Assembly (NCBI GenBank): GCA_965658445.1
Contig: CBFHSF010000004.1
Coordinates: 124,001-188,000, forward strand
Direction of reading: 5' to 3'
DNA from: CBFHSF01 sp965658445
GTDB taxonomy: Bacteria > Bacteroidota > Bacteroidia > Flavobacteriales > Schleiferiaceae
Length of the DNA: 64,000 nucleotides
The notes below the pieces were generated by a model that did not search any database, was not told where the DNA came from, and saw nothing but the letters and a program-made list of their open reading frames with translations. Position numbers and translations under genes: made by a program. Shown here in pieces: positions 8,901-17,844 of the stretch (positions are counted from its first letter, which is position 1; every line of letters starts with the position of its first letter).

Positions 8901-8936
8901 TTAAAAAATAACAAACCCCGCCTACGCGGGGTTGTT
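8901..8936 (-). terminator. Intrinsic terminator of glyA
   Basis: On the minus strand, just after the glyA stop, AACAACCCCGC and GCGGGGTTTGTT pair around a four-base loop, followed by a T-rich run (TATTTTTTAA). It separates glyA from bshC. Confidence 0.85.
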
Positions 8937-8943
8937 CATTCTT

Positions 8944-10218
8944 TTACCAAGCAAAGAGTGGTTTGTCTTTCATCCACTGAGAAATTTCTTCTCCTATGCC
9001 TTTGAGCTTGGCCTCGTCGTCGGCATTCATAAGAACTTCGTCAATGTAGCCCACTACTCTGTCCATGTCTGTGGTAACCAGACCTCTGGTTGTAATGGCA
9101 GGCGTTCCCACTCTGATTCCTGAAGTCACAAATGGTGACTTGTCATCAAAGGGAACCATGTTTTTATTTACGGTGATTTCGGCCTTCACCAAAGCGTTTT
9201 CCGCTTTTTTACCTGAAATCCCCTTGTTTCTCAAATCGATGAGCATCACGTGATTTTCCGTGCCTCCAGAGATGATTTGGTATCCTCTGCTCACAAAGGC
9301 CTCTCCCATGGCTTTGGCATTTTTCTGAAGCAACATGGCGTACTCAAAGAAAGAATCGCTCAACGCTTCTTCGAAAGCTACCGCTTTACCTGCAATTACG
9401 TGCTCTAATGGACCGCCTTGGATTCCTGGGAATACGGCTCCGTCCAGTACCTGGCTCATCATCTTGATTTCACCTTTTAGGGTTTTGTGTCCCCAAGGAT
9501 TTTCAAAATCTGAACCCATCATTATCATTCCACCACGTGGACCTCTCAAGGTCTTATGTGTAGTTGTAGTCACAATGTGACAGTGATCCATGGGATCTTT
9601 CAACAATCCCTTGGCAATCAAACCAGCAGGGTGAGATATATCTGCGAGCAACAAGGCGCCGACAGAATCGGCAATGGCTCTAAATCTTTCATAGTCAATA
9701 TCTCTAGAGTACGCAGACGCTCCACAAATAATCATCTGTGGCTTTTCCTTTTGGGCGGTCGCTTCTGCCGCATCGTAGTCAATTAATCCTGTAGATTCAG
9801 AAACTCCATAGAAACTCGTTTGGTAGGTCTTACCCGAGAAGTTTACAGGAGAACCATGAGTCAAGTGACCTCCGTGGCTCAAATCAAATCCCATGATCTT
9901 GTCTCCAGGATTCAAACACGCCAAGAATACAGCCGCGTTGGCCTGTGATCCTGAGTGAGGCTGTACGTTTACGTATTCTGCACCAAAGAGAACCTTTGCT
10001 CTTTCGCGAGCCAAGTCCTCTACTTGGTCTACAATCTGACATCCTCCATAATATCGCTTTCCAGGATACCCTTCGGCGTATTTATTGGTTAGAACCGATC
10101 CCATGGCCTCCATCACTTGAGGACTGGTAAAGTTTTCTGAAGCAATTAATTCAATACCGTGTGTCTGTCTTACGGTCTCTTGTTGAATGAGGTCAAATAT
10201 GGCCTGATCTCTTTGCAT
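8944..10218 (-). CDS. glyA: Serine hydroxymethyltransferase
   Basis: A 424-residue PLP enzyme that interconverts serine and glycine and supplies methylenetetrahydrofolate. Landmarks are HGIELIASENFTS near the N-terminus, NKYAEGYPGKRYYGG, HGGHLTHG, and the PLP-lysine motif TTTTHKTLRGPRGG. The start at 10218 gives MQRDQAIFDLI, which aligns with other SHMTs; an in-frame ATG 18 codons upstream would add a hydrophobic non-homologous leader and was rejected. A possible promoter lies 33 bases upstream, and a strong terminator follows. It is transcribed alone, divergently from the pirin gene across a 197-base spacer. Confidence 0.97.
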   Translation of the reverse strand: MQRDQAIFDLIQQETVRQTHGIELIASENFTSPQVMEAMGSVLTNKYAEGYPGKRYYGGCQIVDQVEDLARERAKVLFGAEYVNVQPHSGSQANAAVFLACLNPGDKIMGFDLSHGGHLTHGSPVNFSGKTYQTSFYGVSESTGLIDYDAAEATAQKEKPQMIICGASAYSRDIDYERFRAIADSVGALLLADISHPAGLIAKGLLKDPMDHCHIVTTTTHKTLRGPRGGMIMMGSDFENPWGHKTLKGEIKMMSQVLDGAVFPGIQGGPLEHVIAGKAVAFEEALSDSFFEYAMLLQKNAKAMGEAFVSRGYQIISGGTENHVMLIDLRNKGISGKKAENALVKAEITVNKNMVPFDDKSPFVTSGIRVGTPAITTRGLVTTDMDRVVGYIDEVLMNADDEAKLKGIGEEISQWMKDKPLFAW

Positions 10219-10250
10219 GATGTCAAATTTTAATAGAAAAACAAAGGTGT

Positions 10251-10277
10251 GAAATATAGTTATGGGATTCAATCAAA
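10251..10277 (-). promoter_or_regulatory. Candidate promoter of glyA
   Basis: The minus strand has TTTG (10274-10277), a 15-base spacer, then TATATTTC (10251-10258), one mismatch from TAnnTTTG. The spacer is shorter than usual. The rest of the 10219-10415 intergenic spacer shows no gene or clear element for the divergent pirin gene. Confidence 0.3.
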
Positions 10278-10415
10278 TTGACGAAATTTATTCACCAATA
10301 GATGAGGAGAATATGGGTTGGTGGCGGGCAATTAATGTTGTAACATTGTATTGGCATTTACATGGGGTTTTGGAAACTATTCCCAAACCATAAATAATTC
10401 AATACACTACGTATT

Positions 10416-11285
10416 ATGAGTAGCTTAAAATATTTATTGCCCGCAGAAAAAGTAGGCATGGGTGGAATGTACCTAGACCAACCCTTCCCTACCCAAAAAG
10501 TTCAGCAAATAGACCCTTTTTTACTTTTGCATCATCACAATGGTAAGGCCAAAAAGGGAATTCACCCCAGAGATCAAGGCGTAGGTCCTCACCCGCATAG
10601 AGGATTTTCTCCAGTAACTTTTATTCTCCAAGGAGAAACCCATCACAGGGATTCCAGAGGAAATAGCTCAATCGTAAAAGCAGGTGGGGTGCAATGGCTC
10701 AAATCGGGATTGGGAGTGATACATTCCGAAAGACCTTCGAATGAGATGGCGGCCCTTGGCGGACGATCAGAAATCATACAACTTTGGATCAACAGCCGTG
10801 CGGCTAACAAAATGGATGAACCCGAGTATCAGGCATTTTCTTTGGAAGAAATCCCTACGATTTTAGAAAGTGGCGTTTCGACGCAAGTCATTGCCGGTCA
10901 ATTCAAGGGAAGCAATGGCCCCATTAAAACGGATTTCCCCACAACGGCTTTAATGGTTGAGTTTACTGAAGATGGGGAGTTTACTGGGGAATTGCCAGCT
11001 GGCTGGAACGGATTTATCTATCCCATATACGGCGATTTGCAATTCTCTGGTTTTGGCTTGGTAGATAAGAAAGCCGCAGGCGTTTTGAGAGAAGGCGAAT
11101 TTTCCTTTTCGAGCAAGGCCGGAAACAAAGTCCTTATCATGATGGGCGAACCCACCGATGAGAAAGTTACGCAGCACGGCCCCTTTGTAATGAATACACA
11201 AACCGAAGTACTAGAAGCCATGCGGGATTACCAAATGGGAAAGATGGGATTCTTGGTAGAAGAATTTGAACCCTTTGAAGGGTAA
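10416..11285 (+). CDS. Pirin-family bicupin protein
   Basis: A 289-residue pirin homologue with two cupin domains. The N-terminal cupin shows GPHPHRGFSPVTFILQGE, TKH-like metal ligands (HRDSRGN, later GLGVIHSERPS), i.e. the four-ligand metal site of the quercetinase-active pirins. The second cupin (about 170-260) ends with the family signature GEPTDEKVTQHGPFVMNT. Bacterial pirins have quercetin dioxygenase activity or modulate metabolic enzymes; the role here is not determined. It is followed 144 bases later by a fumarylacetoacetase with its own promoter element, so an operon is not certain. Confidence 0.9.
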   Translation: MSSLKYLLPAEKVGMGGMYLDQPFPTQKVQQIDPFLLLHHHNGKAKKGIHPRDQGVGPHPHRGFSPVTFILQGETHHRDSRGNSSIVKAGGVQWLKSGLGVIHSERPSNEMAALGGRSEIIQLWINSRAANKMDEPEYQAFSLEEIPTILESGVSTQVIAGQFKGSNGPIKTDFPTTALMVEFTEDGEFTGELPAGWNGFIYPIYGDLQFSGFGLVDKKAAGVLREGEFSFSSKAGNKVLIMMGEPTDEKVTQHGPFVMNTQTEVLEAMRDYQMGKMGFLVEEFEPFEG

Positions 11286-11394
11286 AAGCGAATTTGTTGA
11301 AGACCAATTGAGGCGATTCAGAACCCATAAAGACAATATGATGGGGCTCCAAGAAGTTTTGGGGCCCTTCCCTTTTTCATGTTCTAATTAATTC

Positions 11395-11402
11395 TAATTT
11401 TG
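11395..11402 (+). promoter_or_regulatory. Bacteroidota -7 element before fumarylacetoacetase
   Basis: TAATTTTG matches TAnnTTTG and lies 27 bases before ATG 11430. No well-spaced TTG was found upstream. Confidence 0.45.
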
Positions 11403-11429
11403 ACCCAAACATTTCGAAATCACAACGAC

Positions 11430-12704
11430 ATGATATACGCAAACGACCCTTCTAGATCTTCTTGGATTTCGGTACCTGAGGGTTCTGATTTCCCCATACA
11501 AAACATCCCCTTTGGAGTATTTATTCCTGCGGATGATATCATCACCATAGGAACTCGTATTGGCGATACGGCCATTGACCTCTCTGCCCTACACCAATTG
11601 GGATATTTTGAGGAATTGGAATTGCCATTAGACGTCTTCCTTCAGGACAACCTCAATGACTTCATCTCTTTGGGAAAACCCCATTGGAGAGCCGTTAGAG
11701 ATCGCATTGCGGAAGTGTTTGATGCGAACAACACCGAATTGTCTGGCAATGCCAAGCACAAAGACCGCGTATTATTCCCAGTGGAAGAAGTGCAAATGCT
11801 CCTTCCGGTATTTATCCAGGACTACACAGACTTTTACTCTTCACGTGAGCACGCTACCAACGTAGGAACCATGTTTAGAGATCCCAATAACGCCTTGTTG
11901 CCCAACTGGTTGCACATTCCCGTAGGGTACCACGGTCGTTCTTCTTCCATCATTGTTTCGGGAGAGCCCATCAGAAGGCCCAAGGGTCAAACCATGCCTC
12001 CCAATGCAGAAAGCCCCGTATTTGGGCCGACTAAGCGCTTGGACTTTGAATTGGAAATGGGTTTTATCACAACCGACGGCAAGGCTTTGGGAGAATCGAT
12101 TTCTATCGAAGAAACCAAGGACTACATCTTTGGAATGGTTGTCTTTAACGACTGGTCTGCCCGAGATATTCAAAAATGGGAATACGTGCCCCTAGGGCCG
12201 TTCTTGGCAAAGAACTTTGCCTCTTCCATGTCTCCTTGGGTAGTGACCATGGACGCTCTTCAGCCCTTTGCGGTGGAAGGCCCCACCCAAGAACCTGAAG
12301 TTCTTCCTTACCTAAAACAAGAAGGCAAGCAGAACTACGACATTAACTTAGAAGTATTGATTGCTGATGAAAATGGAGAGGATTCTACCATTTGTAACAG
12401 CAACTACAAGCATATGTACTGGAGCATGGCTCAACAGTTGGCTCACCACACCGTAAACGGATGTAATATCCACAGTGGTGATTTGATGGCCTCGGGAACC
12501 ATTTCGGGTCCGACTCCTGATTCTTACGGATCCATGTTGGAGCTCTCGTGGAATGGCAGCAAGCCATTGTCGCTAAAATCAGGCGCTGAGAGAACCTTTA
12601 TTGAGGACGGAGACACGGTAACCATGCGTGCCTACTCAGAAAAAGACGGCGTTCGCATTGGCTTTGGCGAAGTGAGAACTAAGGTCTTGCCCGCTGGTAA
12701 TTAA
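11430..12704 (+). CDS. fahA: Fumarylacetoacetase
   Basis: A 424-residue fumarylacetoacetate hydrolase, last enzyme of tyrosine/homogentisate breakdown, yielding fumarate and acetoacetate. The protein begins with the N-terminal SH3-like domain (SDFPIQNIPFGVF) and carries the catalytic domain with DYTDFYSSREHATNVG, PVGYHGRSSSI, the metal/active-site LDFELEMGF, and VFNDWSARDIQKWEYVPLG. A TTG ten codons upstream extends the frame, but ATG 11430 gives the usual N-terminus and follows a promoter element at a sensible distance. Other genes of the pathway are not in the window. A terminator follows. Confidence 0.95.
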   Translation: MIYANDPSRSSWISVPEGSDFPIQNIPFGVFIPADDIITIGTRIGDTAIDLSALHQLGYFEELELPLDVFLQDNLNDFISLGKPHWRAVRDRIAEVFDANNTELSGNAKHKDRVLFPVEEVQMLLPVFIQDYTDFYSSREHATNVGTMFRDPNNALLPNWLHIPVGYHGRSSSIIVSGEPIRRPKGQTMPPNAESPVFGPTKRLDFELEMGFITTDGKALGESISIEETKDYIFGMVVFNDWSARDIQKWEYVPLGPFLAKNFASSMSPWVVTMDALQPFAVEGPTQEPEVLPYLKQEGKQNYDINLEVLIADENGEDSTICNSNYKHMYWSMAQQLAHHTVNGCNIHSGDLMASGTISGPTPDSYGSMLELSWNGSKPLSLKSGAERTFIEDGDTVTMRAYSEKDGVRIGFGEVRTKVLPAGN

Positions 12705-12732
12705 GATTTTACAGAAGACGTAATACCTAACC

Positions 12733-12767
12733 GAAAGGCCCTCCATTTATGGGGGGCTTTTTTTTTG
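12733..12767 (+). terminator. Intrinsic terminator after fumarylacetoacetase
   Basis: AAGGCCCTCC pairs with GGGGGGCTTT across a six-base loop and is followed by a run of T to 12766. It separates this gene from rel. Confidence 0.85.
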
Positions 12768-12829
12768 CTTTGTAGAAAAGAAAAAAAACACTTCTATTTG
12801 TTATATTAGTAAGTACTCAAATTCCCTGA

Positions 12830-15043
12830 ATGGACGCTGTAATAGACGAAGAAAAAGAAAAGAAGGAAATCATTAACCGTTACCGCAGTTTGCTGCGATA
12901 CATGGAGGGCAAAGCGGATTCCAAGGACAAGGCCTTGGTTCGCAAGGCTTTTGATTTGGCATTGGACGCTCACAATGGTGTGAGAAGAAAGTCCGGTGAA
13001 CCCTATATTCTTCACCCCATTGAGGTGGCTATTATTGTGGCCAAGGAAATTGGCTTGGGCCCCACTTCTATTGCGGCAGCACTTCTTCACGACGTGGTAG
13101 AAGATTCTGACTATACGCTAGAGGACATTGAACGCCTCTTTGGAGAAAAGGTAGCTCGTATCATTGATGGGTTGACCAAGATTTCTGGCGTCTTTGATCA
13201 AAATGTTTCCGTTCAGGCAGAGAATTTTAGAAAGATGTTGCTCACCCTGAGTGATGACATCCGGGTGATTTTGATCAAGATTTCTGACCGACTGCACAAC
13301 ATGCGTACCATGGAATCCATGCCCGCGTACAAGCAGTTAAAAATTGCCTCAGAAACGCTTTTCATTTACGCTCCCCTGGCCCACAGATTGGGGTTGTACA
13401 ACATCAAGACAGAATTAGAAGACCTTTCCCTCAAATACACAGAACCCGAAGTCTACAGAGATTTGTCGCTAAAAATTTCGGCATCTAAGGCAGGGGAAAT
13501 CAAATATTTAAAGCGCTTTAGCAGTCGCATTCGCGACGTTATGAAGCGCGAAGGGTTCTCCTTCTCTATCAAGGAGAGAACCAAGTCTATTTACTCCATC
13601 CGACGCAAAATGGTTAACCAAGGGGTTTCGTTTGACGAAGTCTTTGACAAATTTGCCATCCGAATCATTATCGATTCTCCAGAAGAGAGCGAAAAAGCGG
13701 ATTGTTGGAAGGTGTATTCCATCGTAACCGATTTCTACAGACCCAATCCCGATAGACTTCGAGATTGGATTTCTTCTCCCAAGTCCAATGGGTATGAGTC
13801 CTTGCACACAACGGTAATGGGCCCTGAAGGTCATTGGGTAGAAGTTCAGATCCGTTCTGAGCGCATGGATGAATTGGCAGAAAAAGGATACGCAGCCCAT
13901 TGGAAATACAAGGAAGATGCCTCCGGCGACGCCAAACTCGAAAATTGGATTACGCGAATCCGTGAAATGCTGGAGAATCCCGATCCCAATGCCGTTGACT
14001 TTATTGACGCCTTTAAGCTCAACTTGTTTTCGGACGAGATTTTCTTGTTTACTCCCGACGGAGACATGAAGATTTTGCCCAAGGGGTCCTCTCCCCTAGA
14101 CTTTGCCTTCGAAATTCACTCAGAAATTGGAACACATACCTTGGGTGCCAAGGTCAACGGAAAACTGGTTCCCCTCAACTTTAAGTTGAAAAGTGGTGAC
14201 CAAGTGGAAATCCTTACCTCACAAAAGCAATTCCCCAAGGAGGATTGGCTCAATTATGTAGTTACTGCCAAGGCAAAATCAAAAATCAAACAATCCCTTA
14301 AGGATGAGATGAGGAGAATCAGTGACAAGGGTAAGCACGAGTTGGAGCGCAAGCTCAATACCGTAAAACTCAAAATGTCTGATTCCATTGTTCAGCGTTT
14401 GATGGCTCATTTAAAAATTCGCACGCCACAAGAACTGTACTTTAAGGTAGGTTCTGGATTGGTAGAAAACAGTGATATTAAGGAGTTTGCCAAGCTCAAC
14501 TCAGGTGGGTTTGTAAACTTCCTCAAAAACCGACTTAAAAAAGCTCCTCAATCCTCACAAAAAGCCAAGAAACCAGAAGATGGGTCAATTTTGGTATTTG
14601 GGAACAATGAAGAGCCTTTGGACTACCGACTATCCAAATGTTGTAATCCTGTTCCCGGAGACAATGTATTTGGTTTTGTGACGTCCAATGAAGGAATAAA
14701 GGTCCACCGTTACGACTGTCCCAATGCAATTGCCCTACAATCTCGATTTGCCAATCGGGCCATCAAGGCAAAGTGGGTACAATCAGAGCGCTCCAACTTT
14801 ACCGCAAACCTTACCATTAAGGGAATTGACACCGTAGGACTGGTTAATCAGGTAACCCAGATTATCTCCAATGACCTCAATGTGAACATACGATCGTTGA
14901 ACATCAGTGGGGATCAAGGGGTGTTTGAAGGTCACATTACCGTAATGGTTCAAGACCGACGTCACTTGACTAAAATCATGGACGAACTCAAGAGTATAGA
15001 AGGTGTGACTTCTGTGGAGAGAAAGAAGAATCCGGTGAGGTAG
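12830..15043 (+). CDS. rel: Bifunctional (p)ppGpp synthetase/hydrolase (Rel/SpoT family)
   Basis: A 737-residue long RSH enzyme controlling the stringent response. The N-terminal HD hydrolase domain (about 45-200) keeps the metal motif LLHDVVEDSDY and the later DRLHNMRTM. The synthetase domain (about 250-370) has KSIYSIRRKM and FAIRIIIDSPEESEKADCW, then the substrate region NGYESLHTTVMGPEG and EVQIRSERMDELAEKG. TGS (about 395-455), a conserved-cysteine zinc-finger-like region (SKCCNPVPGD) and a C-terminal ACT domain (about 665-735) follow. Both catalytic halves look intact, so it should both make and degrade (p)ppGpp. It stands between terminators and runs convergently into queE, 14 bases away. 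Confidence 0.96.
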   Translation: MDAVIDEEKEKKEIINRYRSLLRYMEGKADSKDKALVRKAFDLALDAHNGVRRKSGEPYILHPIEVAIIVAKEIGLGPTSIAAALLHDVVEDSDYTLEDIERLFGEKVARIIDGLTKISGVFDQNVSVQAENFRKMLLTLSDDIRVILIKISDRLHNMRTMESMPAYKQLKIASETLFIYAPLAHRLGLYNIKTELEDLSLKYTEPEVYRDLSLKISASKAGEIKYLKRFSSRIRDVMKREGFSFSIKERTKSIYSIRRKMVNQGVSFDEVFDKFAIRIIIDSPEESEKADCWKVYSIVTDFYRPNPDRLRDWISSPKSNGYESLHTTVMGPEGHWVEVQIRSERMDELAEKGYAAHWKYKEDASGDAKLENWITRIREMLENPDPNAVDFIDAFKLNLFSDEIFLFTPDGDMKILPKGSSPLDFAFEIHSEIGTHTLGAKVNGKLVPLNFKLKSGDQVEILTSQKQFPKEDWLNYVVTAKAKSKIKQSLKDEMRRISDKGKHELERKLNTVKLKMSDSIVQRLMAHLKIRTPQELYFKVGSGLVENSDIKEFAKLNSGGFVNFLKNRLKKAPQSSQKAKKPEDGSILVFGNNEEPLDYRLSKCCNPVPGDNVFGFVTSNEGIKVHRYDCPNAIALQSRFANRAIKAKWVQSERSNFTANLTIKGIDTVGLVNQVTQIISNDLNVNIRSLNISGDQGVFEGHITVMVQDRRHLTKIMDELKSIEGVTSVERKKNPVR

Positions 15044-15057
15044 GAAAACCTACTAGT

Positions 15058-15786
15058 TTAAGGAATATGCAAATACTTATGCGTTTGCAGACCAATTCTC
15101 CACTTGGGGTGCTCCATGGCGTAATCCACCATTTTGGGAATCATGGCCTCTCTCTTAGACCACTCTGGTTGTAGGAAGAGATCACAAGAGTTTTTAACCA
15201 ATGCAGCGTGTTCTTCTGCCCAAGTAAAATCGTGGTGATTGTAAATAANNNNNNNNNNNNNNNNNNNNNNNNNNNNNNNNNNNNNNNNNNNNNNNNNNNN
15301 NNNNNNNNNNNNNNNNNNNNNNNNNNNNNNNNNNNNNNNNNNNNNNNTCACTTTGAGCTCGTCGGCTGAAGTGTAAAGCGAAGGCAATGGCGGCTTGTTC
15401 TTTTTGGGAGAAAGACAAACCCAATCAAAATGACCGGTTATGGGATACGCGCCTGAAGTTTCTAGGTGAATGGTAAAACCTTCAGAAACCAAAAGGCTGG
15501 TCAACGGTTCCATATTCCACATCAACGGCTCCCCGCCTGTGATTACAATGGTGTCTGACCATTTCTTGGCTTCTGCAACGATTTCTTCTATGGCTGTGGG
15601 AGGATGCAAATTGGGATTCCAACTTTCTTTGACATCACACCAATGACAACCTACATCACAACCGCCAATGCGAATAAAATAGGCCGCTTTTCCGGTGTGC
15701 TTTCCTTCTCCTTGAAGAGTATAAAATGCTTCCATTAATGGGAGCACTAAACCCTTATCCACTTTTTCTGATAAGCTCTTATCCAT
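15058..15786 (-). CDS. queE: 7-carboxy-7-deazaguanine synthase QueE (interrupted by N run)
   Basis: A radical-SAM enzyme that makes 7-carboxy-7-deazaguanine for queuosine synthesis. The cluster-binding CX3CX2C is GGCDVGCHWC (Cys43, Cys47, Cys50), preceded by YTLQGEGKHTGKAAYF; VITGGEPL and LETSGAYP complete the SAM-binding part. The C-terminus (LFLQPEWSKRE ... GLQTHKYLHIP) is typical of the Bacteroidota type. The N run at 15249-15347 splits it, but the ends join perfectly: GTGA plus TTATTTAC gives V-I-I-Y-N, the normal family sequence after ADELK. The true protein is therefore about 209 residues. A promoter element lies five bases before the ATG. Confidence 0.93.
   Translation of the reverse strand: MDKSLSEKVDKGLVLPLMEAFYTLQGEGKHTGKAAYFIRIGGCDVGCHWCDVKESWNPNLHPPTAIEEIVAEAKKWSDTIVITGGEPLMWNMEPLTSLLVSEGFTIHLETSGAYPITGHFDWVCLSPKKNKPPLPSLYTSADELKVXXXXXXXXXXXXXXXXXXXXXXXXXXXXXXXXXXIYNHHDFTWAEEHAALVKNSCDLFLQPEWSKREAMIPKMVDYAMEHPKWRIGLQTHKYLHIP
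15249..15347. other. Assembly gap (99 N) inside queE
   Basis: A run of 99 undetermined bases. Deleting it leaves an in-frame, full-length and conserved QueE sequence, so it probably represents no missing bases. Confidence 0.95.
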
Positions 15787-15791
15787 TGGCC

Positions 15792-15819
15792 CAAAGGTAA
15801 TTACTCAAATCTCAACAAA
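15792..15819 (-). promoter_or_regulatory. Promoter of queE, close to the start codon
   Basis: The minus strand has TTTG (15816-15819), a 16-base spacer and TACCTTTG (15792-15799), an exact -7 match. Only five bases separate it from ATG 15786, suggesting a leaderless or nearly leaderless mRNA. Confidence 0.6.
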
Positions 15820-15870
15820 TGGTCCAAAAATCGAAAAATAACGCCCAGTTATCTATAAAATAGCATTGAT

Positions 15871-15878
15871 TATCTTTG
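15871..15878 (+). promoter_or_regulatory. Bacteroidota -7 element before the response regulator
   Basis: TATCTTTG matches TAnnTTTG, 51 bases before ATG 15930. No convincing -33 TTG at standard spacing. Confidence 0.45.
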
Positions 15879-15929
15879 AGTAAATAATTTGGCGACGCAA
15901 AACCAACGATTGAAAACCAACTATTAACT

Positions 15930-16325
15930 ATGTTACCCAAAATCGCAGTAATCGATGACGATTACATATCACAGTTTACGGCCAAACGATTTATTGAAAA
16001 ATACGAAGTCGCCCAAGAAGTCATTACTTTTCCCAACGGGCAGGAAGCTTTTAATTATTTTTCTGAACAAACGATAGAGTCAGCACCTAAAGCCATTTTA
16101 TTAGATCTCAACATGCCCGTTTTGGATGGATGGGGCTTTTTGGACGAGTTTATGGAACTTCCAGAATCCTTTACCCGTAAGATTTCCGTTTACATCATGA
16201 CGAGTTCAATTTCGGAAAGAGACATCAATCAGAGTAAGACTTACACTGTTGTCAAAGGATATTTCGTTAAACCTTTATCTAAAGAGAATTTAGAAAAGGT
16301 GAAACTAGCCTCAATCGATTGTTAA
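15930..16325 (+). CDS. Single-domain CheY-like response regulator
   Basis: A 131-residue receiver domain without an output domain. The acidic pocket is IDDDY at the N-terminus, the phospho-acceptor is Asp59 in LLDLNMPVLDGW, the switch threonine is Thr91 in IMTSS, and Lys114 lies in FVKPL. Such stand-alone receivers act in phosphorelays or by protein-protein contact. The LNMP-x-LDGW form is widespread in Bacteroidota, where the cognate hybrid histidine kinase is usually unlinked; none is seen here. A weak hairpin follows the gene. Confidence 0.92.
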   Translation: MLPKIAVIDDDYISQFTAKRFIEKYEVAQEVITFPNGQEAFNYFSEQTIESAPKAILLDLNMPVLDGWGFLDEFMELPESFTRKISVYIMTSSISERDINQSKTYTVVKGYFVKPLSKENLEKVKLASIDC

Positions 16326-16401
16326 GAAGCACGTCTTTTTAAATAAATCTTTTCACATTACGATTACAATCTTCTCGCAATTCATTAATCTATTGGTAAG
16401 C

Positions 16402-16429
16402 GAGGAGTAACTGTGTAACCTCCTCTTAT
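16402..16429 (+). terminator. Weak hairpin after the response regulator
   Basis: GAGGAG (16402-16407) and CTCCTC (16420-16425) can pair around a 12-base loop and are followed by TTATT. Possible terminator or leader structure of the next gene. Confidence 0.35.
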
Positions 16430-16466
16430 TCATTCCTTTGTGCTGTAAAACCAAAACACACAATTA

Positions 16467-16826
16467 ATGAAAAGAGCATGGTTCCTACTCCTGTCTATCA
16501 CACTTTCCCTAGGTCTTTTTGCCAAAGGGAACCCTCACGGTGAAACCACCGCTGAGAACTCATCTCCTAAAGCCCTTGTGATTCAAACCATACAAGAAGT
16601 ATTAAAGGAGGGTAGCCCAGAAATAACGCAAGACTTTATTTCCAACTTCATTACTATTCACCTTTTTATCAATGAGGCCGGAAGGGTTCAAGTTTTGGAA
16701 TTGGAATCTAGCAATCCACGTCTCAATGAGTATGTGGCAAGGAAATTCAAACGAAATGACATTTACTTGGATTCTGCTTACGCAGGAAAATCCTATGTGG
16801 TTCCCGTAAGACTGATAACCCAGTAA
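16467..16826 (+). CDS. Small exported protein of unknown function
   Basis: A 119-residue protein with a clear signal peptide (MKRAWFLLLSITLSLGLFA, then KGNPHG). The mature part has a compact pattern, IHLFINEAGRVQVLELESSNPRLNEYVARKF, ending VVPVRLITQ. A beta-strand, NEAGRV turn and second beta-strand of this kind recalls TonB-C-like or small Bacteroidota secreted domains, but I do not recognise a named family. It lies 141 bases after the response regulator and ends before a perfect bidirectional terminator. The near match TTCCTTTG at 16433-16440 could be its -7 element. Confidence 0.7.
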   Translation: MKRAWFLLLSITLSLGLFAKGNPHGETTAENSSPKALVIQTIQEVLKEGSPEITQDFISNFITIHLFINEAGRVQVLELESSNPRLNEYVARKFKRNDIYLDSAYAGKSYVVPVRLITQ

Positions 16827-16860
16827 TCGCGAGAAGAACAGTCCGAACGTATAAAAAACA

Positions 16861-16890
16861 AAAAAGCCTAGGGATGACCCTAGGCTTTTT
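16861..16890. terminator. Bidirectional intrinsic terminator
   Basis: A perfect 13-base stem, AAAAAGCCTAGGG and CCCTAGGCTTTTT, with an ATGA loop. It lies between the small secreted protein (plus) and the folD stop (minus) and can serve both. Confidence 0.92.
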
Positions 16891-16926
16891 CCTTGCTATT
16901 TGTTTTCAGAATTGCAATTATATCAT

Positions 16927-17811
16927 CTACTGATTTCTCAGCGAATACGCTCTCTGCGTGTTTTTGAGCAACATGGCTCTTGTCATTGGGCCTACTCCAC
17001 CGGGAACCGGTGTGATGTAGGAAGCTTTTTCTGCTACTTCATCAAACTTGACGTCTCCCAAAAGTCTAAAACCTGATTTCCTGGAAGCGTCGTCAATACG
17101 AGTAATACCTACGTCTACGATGACCGCACCTTCCTTGACCATATCGGCGGTTACAAATTCGGCTCTTCCCAAAGCAACGATGAGAATATCCGCTGAGCGC
17201 GTAATCTCTTCCAAGTTTTGAGTTCTACTGTGAGTAAGGGTAACGGTAGCGTTTCCGGGATTGGCATTTCTAGCCATCAAAACCGAAACGGGAGATCCTA
17301 CAATATGGCTTCTTCCGATGACCACACAGTGTTTTCCAGAAGTTTCAACTCCGTATCTACCCAACATTTCAATGATTCCGTAAGGAGTGGCAGGAATAAA
17401 GGTATCTAGGTTCAAAAGCATTTTCCCAACAGAAGCTGGGTGAAAACCATCAACGTCCTTATTAGGATCAATGGCTTCGATTACTTTTTGTTCGTCAATG
17501 TGCTTGGGAAGAGGCAATTGAACAATAAATCCGTCTAAGTCTTCTTGGTTGTTGAGTTTGTCAACGGTTTGAAGGAGCTCTTCTTCCGAAATGGTTTCAG
17601 GAAGTTCAATAAGAGTCGATTCAAAACCTACCTGTGCACAATCCTTTACCTTGGCGTTTACGTACGTTCTAGAGGCTCCATCCATTCCTACAAGCACGGC
17701 AGCCAAATGAGGAGCTTTCTTCCCTTCTGCTTTGACAGAATCTGCCCATTCCTTGATTTCTGCTTTGATGTCCTTGCTCGTCTGTAGTCCGTCTAGAATT
17801 TTACCCGCCAT
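16927..17811 (-). CDS. folD: Methylenetetrahydrofolate dehydrogenase/cyclohydrolase
   Basis: A 294-residue bifunctional FolD that oxidises methylene-THF and hydrolyses methenyl-THF to 10-formyl-THF. The catalytic lysine region is SRTYVNAKVKDCAQVGFES, followed by FIVQLPLPKHI, the nucleotide-binding VIGRSHIVGSPVSVLM, and the C-terminal PVPGGVGPMTRAMLL. Length is normal. It is downstream of ffh with a 33-base spacer and no separate promoter element, so the two are probably co-transcribed; this ffh-folD order recurs in Bacteroidota. Together with glyA it serves the one-carbon pool. Confidence 0.97.
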   Translation of the reverse strand: MAGKILDGLQTSKDIKAEIKEWADSVKAEGKKAPHLAAVLVGMDGASRTYVNAKVKDCAQVGFESTLIELPETISEEELLQTVDKLNNQEDLDGFIVQLPLPKHIDEQKVIEAIDPNKDVDGFHPASVGKMLLNLDTFIPATPYGIIEMLGRYGVETSGKHCVVIGRSHIVGSPVSVLMARNANPGNATVTLTHSRTQNLEEITRSADILIVALGRAEFVTADMVKEGAVIVDVGITRIDDASRKSGFRLLGDVKFDEVAEKASYITPVPGGVGPMTRAMLLKNTQRAYSLRNQ

Positions 17812-17844
17812 TGTATTCTTATTTGTATTACTTCCTATTGATTG

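Noticed and set aside
10219..10272. Upstream extension of glyA with a hydrophobic leader
   Set aside because: SHMT is cytoplasmic, and the conserved part starts at the later ATG.
12700..12830. Possible small RNA between fumarylacetoacetase and rel
   Set aside because: The hairpin with T run is explained as a terminator; nothing else supports an RNA gene.
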